Assembly: GCA_022749755.1 (NCBI GenBank)
Contig: CM040452.1
Span: forward strand, 13,410,350 to 13,474,349
Source of the DNA: Azadirachta indica
Taxonomy: Eukaryota; Streptophyta; Magnoliopsida; Sapindales; Meliaceae
DNA: 64,000 nt
Direction of reading: 5' to 3'
The position numbers were made by a program, and so were the translations under genes. Within the stretch, counting starts at the first letter, position 1, and the number at the start of each line of letters is the position of its first letter. Shown here piece by piece: positions 33,717 through 46,523 of the stretch. Below the pieces are notes generated by a model. That model saw only the letters and a list, made by a program, of their open reading frames with translations, had not been told where the DNA came from and ran no database searches.

Positions 33717-36607
33717 TGTTCTACCACGTACTATGTTGGCATGTATATCACTTCACACCAAGACAAAGAGCAATACCAATTTCTGACAGAAAAAAACACT
33801 ACCAACACCATAGTTCGAACTAATCCATACAAAGCAGTGTAGACATTAATCCTACTAGAAGGAATTATGTTTCCCGGGTCATTCACGTCATACCTACCCT
33901 ACCTCCCCTCCCCTGAGGTTTGTAGATGAAAAGTTTGGCTTGACTTACAAGTAGTTAGTAATAAGGGCAAAATGGCAACTACACTATTTTCTGTCGAAAG
34001 ACATGTTATCTTCCGAGAGTGACATGTCGTTCGTTTTTTTTTTTTTTTTGGGTCAACGGCATGCAATTTACTAATCCAACGTCTAATTTTTTTAATCTAT
34101 AGAAAAGAAATAAATAATAGTAAAAATTTTCCTCCTATTTTTCTTAATTTCATCCCCAAAGAAAAAAATAATGCTTAGATGCATTCACGGAATATCCGGA
34201 AACAATTAATAATAAAAGCTGAGTAGCTAGAACGGACAAGAAAGAAACGAAAGAGAAAGAATTCTATACCGCAATGGCAGTAACCGGTGTTCTCGACACC
34301 AGTAGCCGCCTGTTTGTCCCTCGTCCTCTCGCAATCACAGCCCTTCAGTTGTGCGGCGGTCTTGCTGTGGGAGTTGGCTGTCTTGGCTAAAGCTACCTTG
34401 GGAGCCGACTGTTATCTCTCTTTCTCCGCTAATAAATTTGCAAAAGTATTATAAATTAATATGCTTGCTTTATTTAATTATTTATTTATTTATGTATGAA
34501 TGGCGTATTTTAGATTGAGATAGGTTCTCGACTTCCCTTGATAATTTTGATTCTGTTGTGAAGAAAAATTTTGGGTCTATGGAGTGAACGACATGAACAC
34601 TTTTGTAAAGTGGGTTCTGTAACTGTAAAAATCTATGGTATGAAAGAAGCAAGCTTGTGTAATGGAGCTGTTTTCAGACAATGTTTATGGGTTAGGTGAT
34701 TACTAATAATTCTAGCTGCAAGGGTTTGGCCATGAAGGCATTCTTACTGGGTTTGATTGATCTCTTCTTTTCTCTATGAACTCTTCAGAATATTTAGAGC
34801 CAAACTATTAAATTTTCGTGGCACCCAAGAAAGTAATTTTCTTTTTTCCTTATCTCTAGAAAATTTGCTTTTCTTTTTCTTTGGTCATGCAGGTTTTGGG
34901 TAGAGGAAGCTATATTTAATTAACGAAAATCTGAACAAATTTAGAAAATTATTAGGCTCTGGTAATTACATCTCGTTAAATTCAATCAGATTTTAATGAA
35001 TCGAAAATGATCGTGTGTATCTAACAACGCCTTATAGAACATGAAATGGAAGTAATATAATTTTCTTCAAGACAAGGATGAACCGCAAGAGTTGCTCATG
35101 ATTCTTTCACGCATTTGGTTCATTTGTTTGTAATTGTTTTAATATATTTTTTTCATCCTCAATTTTTAGTAAGAATTAAGTTGGATCGTAAAATTTACAA
35201 TTTCAAATATAATTTATTATATTATAATAGATAGAGATGACAAAATTTTTTATAAGTTTAAGATCACCGAAACCCACCTTAAATAAAGTAAAGTTAGATT
35301 AATTAATGGATTAGAAAATTAGAAAAATTAATCTTCAACTAGAGTAAAATTAGGATAATGAGGCATGAAATTGAAAAAATAAATTTTTATATTGTTAATT
35401 GAGTGAAGAATGATTTATTCTTGACACTTGTTCAACATATAATTTATCAATTTGTGTTTTGAACTATTGTACCACCAATTATTTTTTACAAAATATAACA
35501 TAAAAATAGGATTATTTTCGGTCGTATTTTACAGTTATTGACATATATAAAATATATATTCACTTTTGCGAAAGTTATCACTCCACCTTCAATAGTAATA
35601 AAATAACTATTTTATTTTTATTCCAATTAAAAATTAAAAGAATAATAGTATTTTAATCTCTAAAATTTGATAAAATAATAAATTAAGAAATACTTTAACT
35701 AATTTTAACATTTTAATTCTGACCGTTACTTTTGTCTTCCATCCTTTGCTACCTTCTTTGATCCTTTTTTCTGCAACACAAATTTTTTCCAAATTATGTC
35801 GAAAAATTTACCAATGAAAACCATAAAAATGCATCTAAGTCCATCTTTACAATCTTTATTATTATTCGTTTTTAAAAATCATGAATGAAAGTCATATGTC
35901 GTGGATTTAGTTCGTGTTTTCGGTGATACAGTATTTTTCATTGTAGTATAATTAGAGTTTTTGATTGTTTAAAAAAAAAAGTCAATTATACTTTCAAAAA
36001 TTCTAACGAATGATGACAAATATAACAACACGATGAAACTAAAATATTAAAATTGATTAAATATGTTTTCATTTGTTATTTTATTAAAGTTTAGAGATTA
36101 AAATATTATTATTATTATTATTATTTATAATTAAAAAAAATAAATTTGGAAGTAGGATGATAACATTCACAAAAAAGTGGATTTATATTTAATTTATGTC
36201 AATAAATATGAAGCATAATTAATAATAACCCATAAAAATATGAAATACATTTGTAAGTACCGAAGAATAAGAATTAAAATATACAATCCAATGAATTTGA
36301 TGGAGGTTTAGTTTGATATTTTTAAAGATCGTGTTGAGTAAATATTTATCTTTAAAATTTATACGTAGATATTTTAAGTAAAAAAAGGCATGAAATTTTT
36401 TTTTTTTTGAAAGGGACGAATAGCCGTATTTTTATACAGTGGTATATATTTGATTCAAATAACTTAAAATGAGAATTGAATGAGCACGATTCATATGTGA
36501 ATAAACTTGTTTAAAACAAGTCAAAAAGCAATGGAGTACCAGCACAATCAAATTTGTTGACATTATTTTTTTTAAAAAAAAATGATGATCAAAATAAACA
36601 CGTTATC
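33717..36607. other. Intergenic, AT-rich; TOP1 5' flank
   Basis: The part next to 33717 is the TOP1 5' UTR/promoter. Apart from a short GC-rich frame at 34274-34390, the stretch has no coding signal; it is A/T-rich with poly-T runs (34037-34050, 36399-36409) and ATT trinucleotide runs (36106-36124). I see no clear transposon ends. Confidence 0.45.
34274..34390 (+). CDS. Short GC-rich 38-codon reading frame, unrecognised
   Basis: ATG at 34274 opens 38 codons (MAVTGVLDTSS...LCGGLAVGVGCLG) ending TAA at 34388-34390. The segment is clearly GC-richer than its AT-rich surroundings and lies upstream of, and divergent from, TOP1. It could be the first exon or remnant of a gene whose remainder is lost, or an uORF-like peptide. 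I do not recognise it and found no downstream exon. Confidence 0.25.
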   Translation: MAVTGVLDTSSRLFVPRPLAITALQLCGGLAVGVGCLG

Positions 36608-37666
36608 TCATTTGTCATAAAATAAATGTCCTGATTTTCCTTTTACAAAATTCATCAACATCTTGAACTCCTTAAGGCCATCAAAATGGTGTCGTTCCTC
36701 ACTAGGAGTGGAAAAAAACAACCACGTGGCAGTCAACACCACAAACCCCACCATCAAAGGCCCTGACACTAGGGGATGCAGCCGAACCTTACTCGTTACT
36801 ACCCGTTATAGCCCAAACTCCGCAACCAAACACGTCCCATGTAACACAAAGAACCAAGGATCTTCTCACGTGGGCTGGCACGTGTGACGTAGTAGAATAA
36901 AAAGTCGCGCATTAGTCCGGAAACCACAAAAGCCGCCATCACCGCAGGCAATGGGGCCTATTGGGACCCCAGAATGATTTCCAAAGATGACCTAATGGGT
37001 TTGTATACGGTGTGGCGCAGGATGTTCATTACCATGAGGTTCCATCTGTTTCCCCAGAAATCTTGCAGTGATGTAGAAAGGTAAGGCTCATTGGACGGCT
37101 GTTCGAGCTCAATAACCAGCATCGCACGTACCACAGCATTGCAAAACGCCAAAAAATGACATCGATGAATAAATACAACATGCAACAATATAACCCCAAC
37201 ATAAGCCTCGGATGAATATTATTTGTACAGTCGTGTAGAATAAGAAAAACAGCTAAAGGAACAACTTTGATTGGGAAATTGGTTTTCCGTTCATTATGAT
37301 GAGTTTTGGGTTGATTTTGGAGTATAGCGAGATGGGTAATTGTAATTTTGCTTGATTTTGATGCGTAAACAAGCAATGAAAGGTGAAATGTATAAGGGAT
37401 TTTGGTGAAGAAGAAAAGGGACCTTGATCGAAGGTAAAGAGGAGAAGCTTGAAGTTGGCTAACTAAGTGAGAAACAAGGCGGTGACGCTAATGGGGAGTA
37501 CAGCGAAGAGAAAAAGAGGGAGAATTGTATAGAGGTATAAGATTGGGAGGAGAGAAAATAGCCTAAGTTTGCCTTCTGGGATATTTGAAGCGATGAAATA
37601 GGAGTAACATAGAGAAGCTAAGACTGACAACCATGGCTTCGTGAGTTATTAGGTTCAATCTTCCAT
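36608..37666 (-). pseudogene. Wax synthase-like acyltransferase pseudogene (copy 1)
   Basis: A decayed member of the MBOAT-type wax synthase/sterol acyltransferase family found intact at 46524 and 61875. Recognisable in order on the minus strand: the N-terminal membrane region (WLSVLASLCYSYFIA and FSLLPILYLYTILP), a NFKLLLFTFDQGP block, the family motif EPYLSTSLQDFWGNRWNLMV (near 37080), a region around VMAAFVVSGLMRDFLFYY where the expected catalytic His-Glu reads Arg-Asp, and the C-terminal LHPLVSGPLMVGFVVLTATW. The pieces lie in several frames with nonsense codons, including right after the start ATG (37664-37666). Clearly non-functional. It lacks introns, like the intact copies. Confidence 0.88.
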
Positions 37667-38162
37667 TTTGGTCTGCTGATTTCTCTTTTGGTTGTGCTTG
37701 TGCTTGTGCTTTCTTTTAGATTTGAGGTGTTAAATTAAAGTGGATCCATTAGTGATTTTGAATATGGTTTGGCTAGGCACCTCTTTCTTTAATTCTGTCT
37801 TTACCTAGGATGACGATATTAACAGTAAGAACAAGAATATGATATCATATCTATGTAAGTTTTGTTTGAGAAACCATTTAGACTTCTGTTTTTACTAAAA
37901 GGAAAATAAAAATATTCGCTGTTGCACTTGGATAACCGGTATATAATTGGCTTCTAATTATTACCCTAACTGTCTTCCTATGAAGATATGGGCACTCTTT
38001 ATTACTGCAAATAAGAGATGACATTTTGAATAATTCTATATCATTCTCTGAGTACAATACATGTAGCATAAGTGATACAAATAAGTTCGACTTAGCTGAA
38101 CTAGAAAATTAGAAAGTGCAGAAACTGAGCATGATCAGTTTTTGTGCTGCTAATGTCACTAG
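37667..38162. other. Intergenic between two acyltransferase pseudogenes
   Basis: No coding signal. It corresponds to the 5' flank of copy 1 and 3' flank of copy 2, both read leftwards. Confidence 0.4.
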
Positions 38163-39266
38163 TTACGTAACTATATCTTTGACAAAGTCCAATATAATTA
38201 AGCACTCCCCTACGCCCTTCCCGATTAACTTGTTTTTTATCAGCTAAGGTGCGAACAGCCAAGCACCGGTCGCCGCCACTAAAACCTCCGCTAACGGCCA
38301 TGAAACCACCCCTTGTAACCTCTAATCTATTGGCCACTCTCTTCTTTACCTCAATCTCAATACTAGACAAATTCCTTATAGGACAAAAAATAATGTCACC
38401 TCCTACGTGGAAGGAACACGTGTAAGATAATAATAAATTACCTCGTGCATTAGACCCGAGACAACGAATGTGGAAATGACACTTGGCAAATAAGCCCATC
38501 TTTCTCTTATTACACGCGTAGAGATGCATCGTACTGGATTGTATACAGTGGGGCGTAGAATACTTCAGACCATGAGGTTCCACCTATGGCCCCAAAAGTC
38601 TTGAAGTGAAGTAGCTAAAAAAGGTTCATTGAAATGTGGCTCGACCTCAAAGCCAAAGACTCGAGCCGGGGTTGCACACAAGGCTAGGATAACCTCTAGT
38701 TCAAGGTAAAAGTGCAAACCATAAAGGGCTAAAACCACATAATGATGCAAATATTCTCTACAGTCATAGGCTAGAAACAACGTAAGAAGAAGCAGCCCTT
38801 TTAGAACAAGCAAAATTGACTTCAGCGCTTCATATGAAATTTGTAGTTGATAGGTGATCCGGTAATAAGATAGGTTTCTGTTATTAATGGTGTTTAAAAG
38901 TTGTGCAAGACTTAGGACTGGTTTTGACGGCAATTCTCGAGGTGGGTTTGGTTTGGTTTTGATGGAAAGAGAAGAAACTAAAATGAAATGAACAAGTTTA
39001 TTATGAGGGAATAAAGGGGGTTGATCAAAAGCAAAAAGCAGAAGCTTGAAGTTGGCATGCCAAACGAGGAAAGAAGCTGTGACAGGACAAAAATGGAAGG
39101 ATGAGAGATTTAAAGGGAGGATGATGAAGAGGTAGCAGACAGGAAGAAGGGAGAGAAGTCTTAAGAGGCCTTTTGGGATTCTTGATGGTATGTAGAAACA
39201 ATAGCACAAAGATGTAATAGCTAGAATCAATACATTGATCAAATTCTTGAGCTCTGATCCATCCAT
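38163..39266 (-). pseudogene. Wax synthase-like acyltransferase pseudogene (copy 2)
   Basis: From the ATG at 39264-39266 (MDGSELKNLINV) the frame is open for 233 codons through the membrane region, the NFKLLLFAFDQPPLF block and EPFLATSLQDFWGHRWNLMV. A TGA at 38565-38567 then stops it. Past that, family sequence goes on in the same frame: FVVSGLMHEVIYYYLTR with the catalytic His intact, then TAG at 38403-38405 where paralogues have the Trp of PPTWEV, TAA at 38376-38378 where they have Gln, and finally frameshifts before a C-terminus ending VKDIVT and TAA (38163-38165). A copia element inserted 58 bp upstream of the start may have removed its promoter. Retaining the whole length, it looks younger than copy 1. 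Confidence 0.88.
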
Positions 39267-39324
39267 CTTTCTCAATCTTCTTTTGCAATTCACCTGATCA
39301 ATTTCTGCAGTTCGTCTCTTTAAT

Positions 39325-39583
39325 TGTTAAAGAAACTACATATGCAGATAAAGATAGAATCAGATGCAATGTTTGAGTTGAACTAAAACTCAGAAATAAT
39401 CGTTGGTAAGATTAAACTCTTATCAAGGATTATTGTTCTCTTTTATTAGAACTAAAATTCTTTAGGATTTAACTCTGTATATAAGGATTGCATTGTATCA
39501 GTGTAGTGTGCGTGAATTTAGTTAAAAAGGCTTGCTTTCTCCTACAGTCTTGTTTCTAGCTTGAATTATTACCAAGTCTAAGT
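39325..39583 (+). repeat. 5' LTR of copia element 2
   Basis: Starts TGTTAAAGAAACTACATATG and ends ACCAAGTCTAAGT. The exact 3' end is ambiguous by a base or two because flanking bases repeat. A TATATAAGG near 39477 may be its TATA box. Confidence 0.9.
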
Positions 39584-39615
39584 TGGTATCAGAGCAAGTT
39601 TGAAAAAAAAATCCA

Positions 39616-42600
39616 ATGGCCAGTTCAAGCACCTCAAATTAAACAAGCTTAACAAATTCATCTACTGGTGTTGTAATTATACAAAACACCTTCAACTTTC
39701 CTACACCTACCAAGCTCGATAGAACCAACTTCTTGATTTGGAAGTCACAAGTTCTTCCGTCAATTCGAGCACATCATCTCGAGGGATTCATTGATGGTAC
39801 AAGAGGCTGTCCTAACAGTTTGGTTTCTACCCCAACAAATAATCAAGAAACTGCAGCAATAAAAAATCCAAAATTTCAGTCTTAGAGAATACAAGATCAA
39901 TTGTTGTTAGGTTGGCTCCTATCTTCAATGACAGAAAGCATTCTTACCTCTGTAATTTCTTGTTCAACATCGCATCAAGTTTAGAAGGCACTTGAAGAAC
40001 TCTTTGCCTGACAGTCGAAGGCTAGAGTTTTACAACTTCGGATGCAACTACAAACAACAAAAAAAGGCTCAATGTCAATATCTGAATATTTTAATAAGAT
40101 GAAAGGTTTTCCTGACAATCTTAGTACTGCAGGGAAGTTTGTGTTAGATGAGAACTTAATACTTTATATATTGGCTGGATTAAGAGGAAAGTATGACTCT
40201 GTGGTGGTCAATATTACTACAAGAACTGAGATGATGCCTCCACAAGAAGTTTTCTCTCTTTTGCTCACTCATGAAAGTAGACAAGAGCAACTCAATGCTG
40301 TTTCATCTATTGAAGTACAAAACAACGTGGACATGATAGCAAATTATGCCAACTTTCATCAGAAGAAAAACAATCAGAATGGAGGAAGAGGCAACAACTA
40401 CTATAACAAGAGAGGAAGAGGTAGAGGCAGATCTAATAGAGGAAGAGGAAACTCAAAAATCACTTGCCAAGTCTGCAACAAAACTGGACACAGTGCAATA
40501 GCTTACTGGTACAGATTTGATGAAGATTTTGCTCCACAAAACACAAACAATCCAACCAATGTAGCAGCATATGTGGCAACTTCTGAAGGAGGTAATGATG
40601 TATCATGGTACATGGACAGTGGAGCCACAAATCATGTAACTAATGACCTTTCCAATCTCAACATTAAATCAGAATTCAATGAACCAGAGAAACTTGCCAT
40701 AGGTAACAGACTTGGACTTTCCATTTCACATATTGGTCCTGCTTCATGACCCACGATATCAACCACACATAACCCTTTATTTTTAAAACAAGTTTTGCAT
40801 GTACCCACCATCACAAAGAAACTCATTAGCATATCAAAATTAATATTAGATAACAATATAACAGTTGAATTTCATAAGGATTTCTGTTTTGTGAAGGACA
40901 AGGAAGGGAAAATTCTACTACAAGGGGTAGCTAAGGATGGTTTGTACCAGATGATGACATCAAGTAACAAAGCAATTTCAAAGCCAATAAAGTTAACATT
41001 GAGTTCCAGAAATTTAAGAAGTCCAATGTCTATGTTTTCCTTTATTCAGCCTTACAAGTCTAGAACCAGTGAGTCAGTATCTAGGATTAGTTTAAATAAA
41101 TTTATTGCACCAGTTTCTTTAGCTACAGTTTTTCCTCAGTATAATTTGATTGATGTTCTCCATAGAAGACTAGGTCATTCTCACATTCACGTCTTGAGGA
41201 AAGTTTTGTTATCTTGTGAAAATAAACTTAATAAAATTGATTCTCCTTTTATTCAGAATTTTTGTTCAGCTTGTCAATATGGGAAATAACATAAACAACA
41301 TTTTAATGCTGCAAAATCTAAGACTCAAAATCCTCTAGAGATTATTCATACAGACTTATGGGGACCAGCACCCATAACATCATCAGGAGGTCATAAGTAC
41401 TACATTAGTTTTCTTGATGAATTTGCAAGGTTCACTTGGATATTCCCATTGACAGCAAAATCTGAAACCTTCCAGATCTTTAAAAATTTCAAAACTCATG
41501 TAGAAAATCTACTTGACAGAAGGATTAAAGTGTTTCAGTCAGATTAAGGGGGAGAATTTTGACCATTCCTAACTTTCCTAGAACAAAATAGAATTCACTT
41601 TAGACATCCATGCCCCCACACTCATCACCAAAATGGCATGATAGAGAGGAAGCATAGACATATAGTTGAAACTAGGCTAACATTACTAGCTCAAGCAAAC
41701 TTGCCTTATTCATTCTGATGGGAAGCTTTTCATACCACCACATTCTTAATCAATAGGTTGCCAACCCCAATTTTAGGAAACATATCACTATTTGAGAAAT
41801 TGTTCGCTCTAAAACCAGATTATGCTTTCCTTAAGACTTTTAGGTGTACATGTTTTCCTTTTCTTAGACCCTATAACAAACACAAGTTTCAGTTTCATAC
41901 TTCGAAATGTCTTTTCTTAGGTACAATTCTGCCCACAAAGGTTATAAATGTCTTTATCCTTCAGGGAGATTATACATTGCCAGACATATTAGTTTCAATG
42001 AGAATGAATTTCCTTACAAATCACTTTTTGAATCTCGCTCTAATAATTCCTCTCATTCAAGTCAAATCATTCCTCCCTTATCAGTTAGTAAATGGTTTGT
42101 TACTCAAGACCAGTCTTATGTGTCAAATTCTGGAACAGATGTTGAAAACATGGCAAGAAGTGCTAATAAAACCTGAAACATCACTAATACAGAACATGAC
42201 TTTACAGCACCACTTATAGATGAACTTTCTCCAAATTCACAAAATTCTCCATGTGAAATTCAACAAAATGACCTTGATCTATCACAATCCATACTTTAAG
42301 ATATAAACCAATCGGAACCAACAACCTGCGCAAAAGTACAACCAACACATCATATGATTACAAGATCGAAAGCAGGTATTTTTAAGCCAAAGACTTAACT
42401 CACATATTCATCTTTATCTAAGCAAGAACCAAAAGGTGTTTTAAAAGCCTTGTCTGATTACAGGTGAAAAAGTGCTATGACTGAGGAATATAATGCATTT
42501 ATGAAAAACAAAACATAGAGCCTTGTTCCTTGGAAAGCAAATTTCAAGTTAATTGGAAATAAATGAGTATACAAGATCAAGTATAATCCTAATGGAAGCA

Positions 42601-44024
42601 TTTCAAGATACAAAGCGAGGCTGGTAGCGAAAGGCTTTCATCAAACACTAAGAGTGGACTTTTCGGAAACTTATAGTCCAGTTGTGAAGGCCTCAACAAT
42701 TAGAGTGGTATTGAGTTTGGCAGTATTAAATGATTGGGAGATAAAGCAGTTGGACATTAACAATGCTTTTCTGAATGGAGATTTGAATAAAGAAGTTTAT
42801 TTGGTTCAACCGGAAGGGTTTATAAATACTGAGAAACTAAAGCATGTTTACAAGCTAAACAAGGCCTTGTATGGTTTGAAACAGGCATCAAGGGCTTGGT
42901 TTGAGAAACTCAGAGAAGTTCTAATACAGTGGGATTTTACAAGCGCTAGAGCTGACACATCACTCTTTATTAACCATAGCAAAGGTAATTTTGTTATTAT
43001 GCTAGTATATGTAGATGACATCTTAATCATAGGGAATGATAAACATGTAGTTGGGTTAATGATTAAAAAGCTTAAGGATACATGTGCCTTAAAAGAGTTA
43101 GGACAATTGCATTATTTTCTAGGTGTGGAGGTTCACAGAAATTCTTATGGTTTACATCTTTCACAGTTGAAATATCTACAAGATCTTCTGTTAAGAACAA
43201 AGATGAACAATTGTAATGGTTGTCCAACACCTATGTGTGTCAGTAACAAGCTAACGAAGACAAGGGATAATTTGTTTCCTGACGGAACTTTGTACCGAAG
43301 CACAATAGGAGCACTTCAATATCTTACAATAATCATGCCTGATATAGCTTTCACAGTGGATAAATTGAGCCAATATGTGCAGAATCCATCTCAAATTCAT
43401 TGGCAGAGTTGTAAACGACTACTCAGATACTTACAACAAATCAAAGATCATGGTTTGGTCTTTCATTCAGGTGGAAAATTGGAGCTTATAGGATATACTG
43501 ATACTGACTGGGTATGTGATCTTGATGACAGAAAATCAGTTGGTGGCTATTGTATTTACTTAGAAGAAAATTTAGTCTCTTGGTGCTCTGAGAAACAAAG
43601 AGTGGTTGCACGATCTAGTACTGAATCCGAGTACAAATCACTTGCTCAAACAGGAGCTGAGATATCTTGGTTAAGTTCATTATTAGCAGAGTTGCAAATA
43701 AAGCTGCCCAAAGTACCTATTGTATGGTGTGATAACACTGGAGCAGCAGCTCTAGCCGCAAATCCAGTATTTCATAGTAAAACAAAACATATTGAGGTAA
43801 ATGTCCATTATATTCGTGAGAGAGTGGTAAATGAAGAACTAGAAATTTGCTATGTACCTTCACATGACAACATTGCAGATATCTTCACTAAAGCACTGCC
43901 AACAGATCAGTTTCAGTATTTAAGGAACAAGCTAAACGTGCAACAGATTGACACACTTAGCTTGAGGGGGCATGTTGAAGAAACTACATATGCAGATAAA
44001 GATAAAATCAGATGCAATGTTTGA
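39616..44024 (+). pseudogene. Copia gag-pol remnant of element 2
   Basis: Gag begins at ATG 39616 but meets TAA within ten codons and further stops up to about 40010. It is open from 40042 to 40749, with a Gly/Arg-rich tract and a zinc knuckle whose last Cys is replaced (CQVCNKTGHSAIAY). The protease motif MDSGATNHV is near 40612. Integrase (40795-41900) carries the HHCC region and several stops. A frameshift lies near 41915. The last 456 codons (42654-44024) are uninterrupted: reverse transcriptase with YVDD near 43010 and RNase H ending near the 3' LTR. It belongs to the same superfamily as element 1 but a different lineage, with little sequence in common. Not capable of autonomous movement. 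Confidence 0.92.
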
Positions 44025-44231
44025 GTTGAACTAAAACTTAGAAATAATCGTTGGTAAGATTAAACTCTTATCAAAGATTATTGTTCTCTTTTACTAGAAC
44101 TAAAATTCTTTAGGATTGAACTCTATATATAAAGATTGCATTGTATCAGTGTAGTGTGCGTGAATTTAGTAAAAAAGGCTTGCTTTCTCCTACAGTCTTG
44201 TTCCTAGCTTGAATTATTACCAAGTCTAAGT
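43973..44231 (+). repeat. 3' LTR of copia element 2
   Basis: Matches the 5' LTR at about 96 percent; eight of the roughly ten differences are transitions. Followed by the target duplication TTAAT. Confidence 0.9.
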
Positions 44232-44236
44232 TTAAT

Positions 44237-45009
44237 TAATACAACATAACATGGCTTTAGTTCTAGGTAAGTCTCACATGCATGTTCAATTTTAATGAAA
44301 TATATTATGACATTTAGGGGAAGATAAAGTGATCACATGCATGGACGAAGTCAATCTAATCATGAATCGTATTATATATTCATCGTAAGTCGTAAAATTA
44401 TGATGGGATTGAGAACAAATCGCGAAGTTCCCTTCTTTCATGAGAAAATATTTCTATGGTTAAATGAATAATAATTTATATTTTTAACATTAAAATTTTC
44501 AATTTGACATCACAATAATATTAATTTTAACACTTCTTTCTCGGACAAATTAACTAATAATGTTTCATATTTATTTTAAAGTTTTTTTAATTTAAAATTA
44601 AGTTTATTCAACCATATTATAAGGCTTTTTTTTTTATTTAAAGTCTAAATATTATATGATTTAATTAATTTAGACTTGCATTCACGTAGATTTCATATTT
44701 TTCAATTACATGTATTTCATATTTTCATATTTTTCAATTACATATAAAAAGAAAGGCATCATATTTTGATAAAAAGCACAGTTAGGAAAGAATAGCATAA
44801 AGCATTGTAGTTATAGCCAGCATTCATAATATTTTCGTAAGAAACACTTGCATAGAAAAAAATAACAGCATAGTACATAATTTGACAGAAAATACAGTGA
44901 AATTGGTAATGTAATCGAAATATATACCTATTATATCGAGAATTATTTATTTTTAATTTTTATTTAGGAAAGTTTGTTTTTTAATATTTAACTTGAAATA
45001 ATAAACTCT
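44237..45009. other. AT-rich intergenic, no gene seen
   Basis: Non-coding on both strands. Contains a small local repeat (TTTCATATTTT...TTTTTCAATTACAT, twice near 44690-44745). Confidence 0.4.
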
Positions 45010-45985
45010 TGGACAATTTACGAAAATGACTAATGTTGACACTCATTTTTTGAAAATGACCATTGCTCATAAAAATTTTAAAAAATGATCACTTGATTTA
45101 TTTCAAGACCATTTTGCCCCCTTAACCATTTTTTTCTCAAATAAAAATTTTCCAACTCACATATCAATTTGGGACTATTGAAACTCTAAAATAGGGTTTG
45201 CATAAAACTATTCCGTGATTAAAACAATACGTAGCGCTCATTGACAATGGCAGTTGACGAAGATGTACAACGGGAGAAGATGAACTATTTTCGGTAAAAA
45301 TGAAAAAATTTTGCATGATTCTTGAAATTATGAAATTCTACGATGAAAAGCACTTTCGAGAATCAGGGAAGATTGGTTATGCTCAAAGGTAACCTTCGAG
45401 CAAGAGCTTTTACCCATCCTCGAAAGTGTCAATCAGATCATCTTCCCAACCATTTAACATCAATTTTCTCACTCAATAATAGACATCAAACACTTCAAAC
45501 ATCCAATACATATTCTACTTATCAACTTTTATCGTTACATTGTCTACTTATACACAAACAAAACCATTTCACGTTTTTTACAATTTTTTTTTATATTTTC
45601 AAACTTTAAACACTCACTGATATTGTGAAGTTTATGTTTCTTAAATTATAAGAGGGAAAGGAAATAAAAAGATCAATTGACAGAATAATATTCAAGATGA
45701 AAAAATGCATAGAAAGAACAAAGAAGGAACCAAAGAAGAAGAAGAAGAAGAAGAGGGGGAAATTTGTTAAAAATGGTAATGGGACAATTTTGTCCTCAAA
45801 ACTATCAATTTGTCATTTTTGAACAGTTTTATAAACAGTAGTTATTTAAAAAAAAGTGTGTGATAGTGATCATTTTGACAATTTTGTCCTAAAAATATTA
45901 GCCGGGCATTTTTGAACAATTTTATAAACAGTAGTCATTAAAAAAAAAAAGTGTGAACAGTGAACATTTTGATAAACTTCCCCAA
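45010..45985. mobile_element. Non-autonomous TIR element (~1 kb) with duplicated right end
   Basis: The left end (CAATTTACGAAAATGACTAA... then GAAAATGACCATTGCTCATAA) and the reverse complement of the right end (AGTTTATCAAAATGTTCACTG... then TAATGACTACTGTTTATAA) align over about 90 bases at roughly 70 percent. The right terminal unit of about 95 bp is present twice in tandem (about 45785-45880 and 45881-45973), each with TTTTGAACA(A/G)TTTTATAAAC. The interior includes a (GAA)n run (45730-45756) and an 88-codon frame with no recognised product. Probably a MULE-like or other class II derivative. Confidence 0.6.
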
Positions 45986-46523
45986 ACTCATCTACAACAA
46001 TAATTACCAGTGCTCTGTTGATTGTATACACAAGAGTACGGAAAGACAAGTACTTGGCACATGATATAATGTTTCATGTCCTAGAATTTATTTTAAAAAG
46101 TAAATTTCAGATGATATAAGTTCATTAATATAATAAAAATAAAAGACTAATTAAGATGAACTATGATAATCATTTGCTAATGCTATATAATATATATATG
46201 CATGACATATATAATAAATATAATAGCTATACTTAATTGCTCCAGCTTTTTACTTCCGGGGCAGCTTCTGTAGATGTTTAATTACATAATAAATGGCAGT
46301 CAATTTTTTATTTAGTGGAGTAATATTAATTGGAACCGGAAGCCATCAGTTTTGGCTTTCTTTGCTTCTTGCTTGCCTAACTTCCTACAGAAATGTATCT
46401 GCTGATATGTGAATCATAACTTTTACGGAAAAAGAAAATGGGAAAGAAAGACAATCAATATAGAATATATAATTGCAAGGAGAAAGATATATGTAGTTCA
46501 CAAGACTCACTATATATCGTACA
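45986..46523. other. Intergenic, 3' flank of acyltransferase copy 3
   Basis: AT-rich and non-coding. The portion next to 46523 should be the 3' UTR of the intact acyltransferase gene. Confidence 0.4.

Larger units (their letters stand above)
39325..44231 (+). mobile_element. Ty1/copia LTR retrotransposon (element 2), complete but heavily mutated
   Basis: Two 259 bp LTRs (39325-39583 and 43973-44231) flank copia-order coding remnants, with the target duplication TTAAT on both sides (39320-39324 and 44232-44236). The primer binding site TGGTATCAGAGC directly follows the 5' LTR (39584-39595), and a CTTGAGGGGG purine tract precedes the 3' LTR. It is inserted 58 bp upstream of the ATG of acyltransferase pseudogene copy 2, in opposite orientation. 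LTRs differ at about 10 of 259 sites. Confidence 0.95.

Noticed and set aside
36663..36887. Plus-strand 74-codon frame
   Set aside because: Antisense of the C-terminal part of acyltransferase pseudogene copy 1; similar antisense frames occur at 46599, 61912 and 63648 because the family is conserved.
38101..38583. 160-codon minus-strand frame as an independent gene
   Set aside because: It is a shifted reading of acyltransferase pseudogene copy 2; the true family frame lies next to it.
45343..45609. 88-codon plus-strand frame
   Set aside because: Lies inside a non-autonomous TIR element and shows no domain; possibly captured DNA but unsupported.
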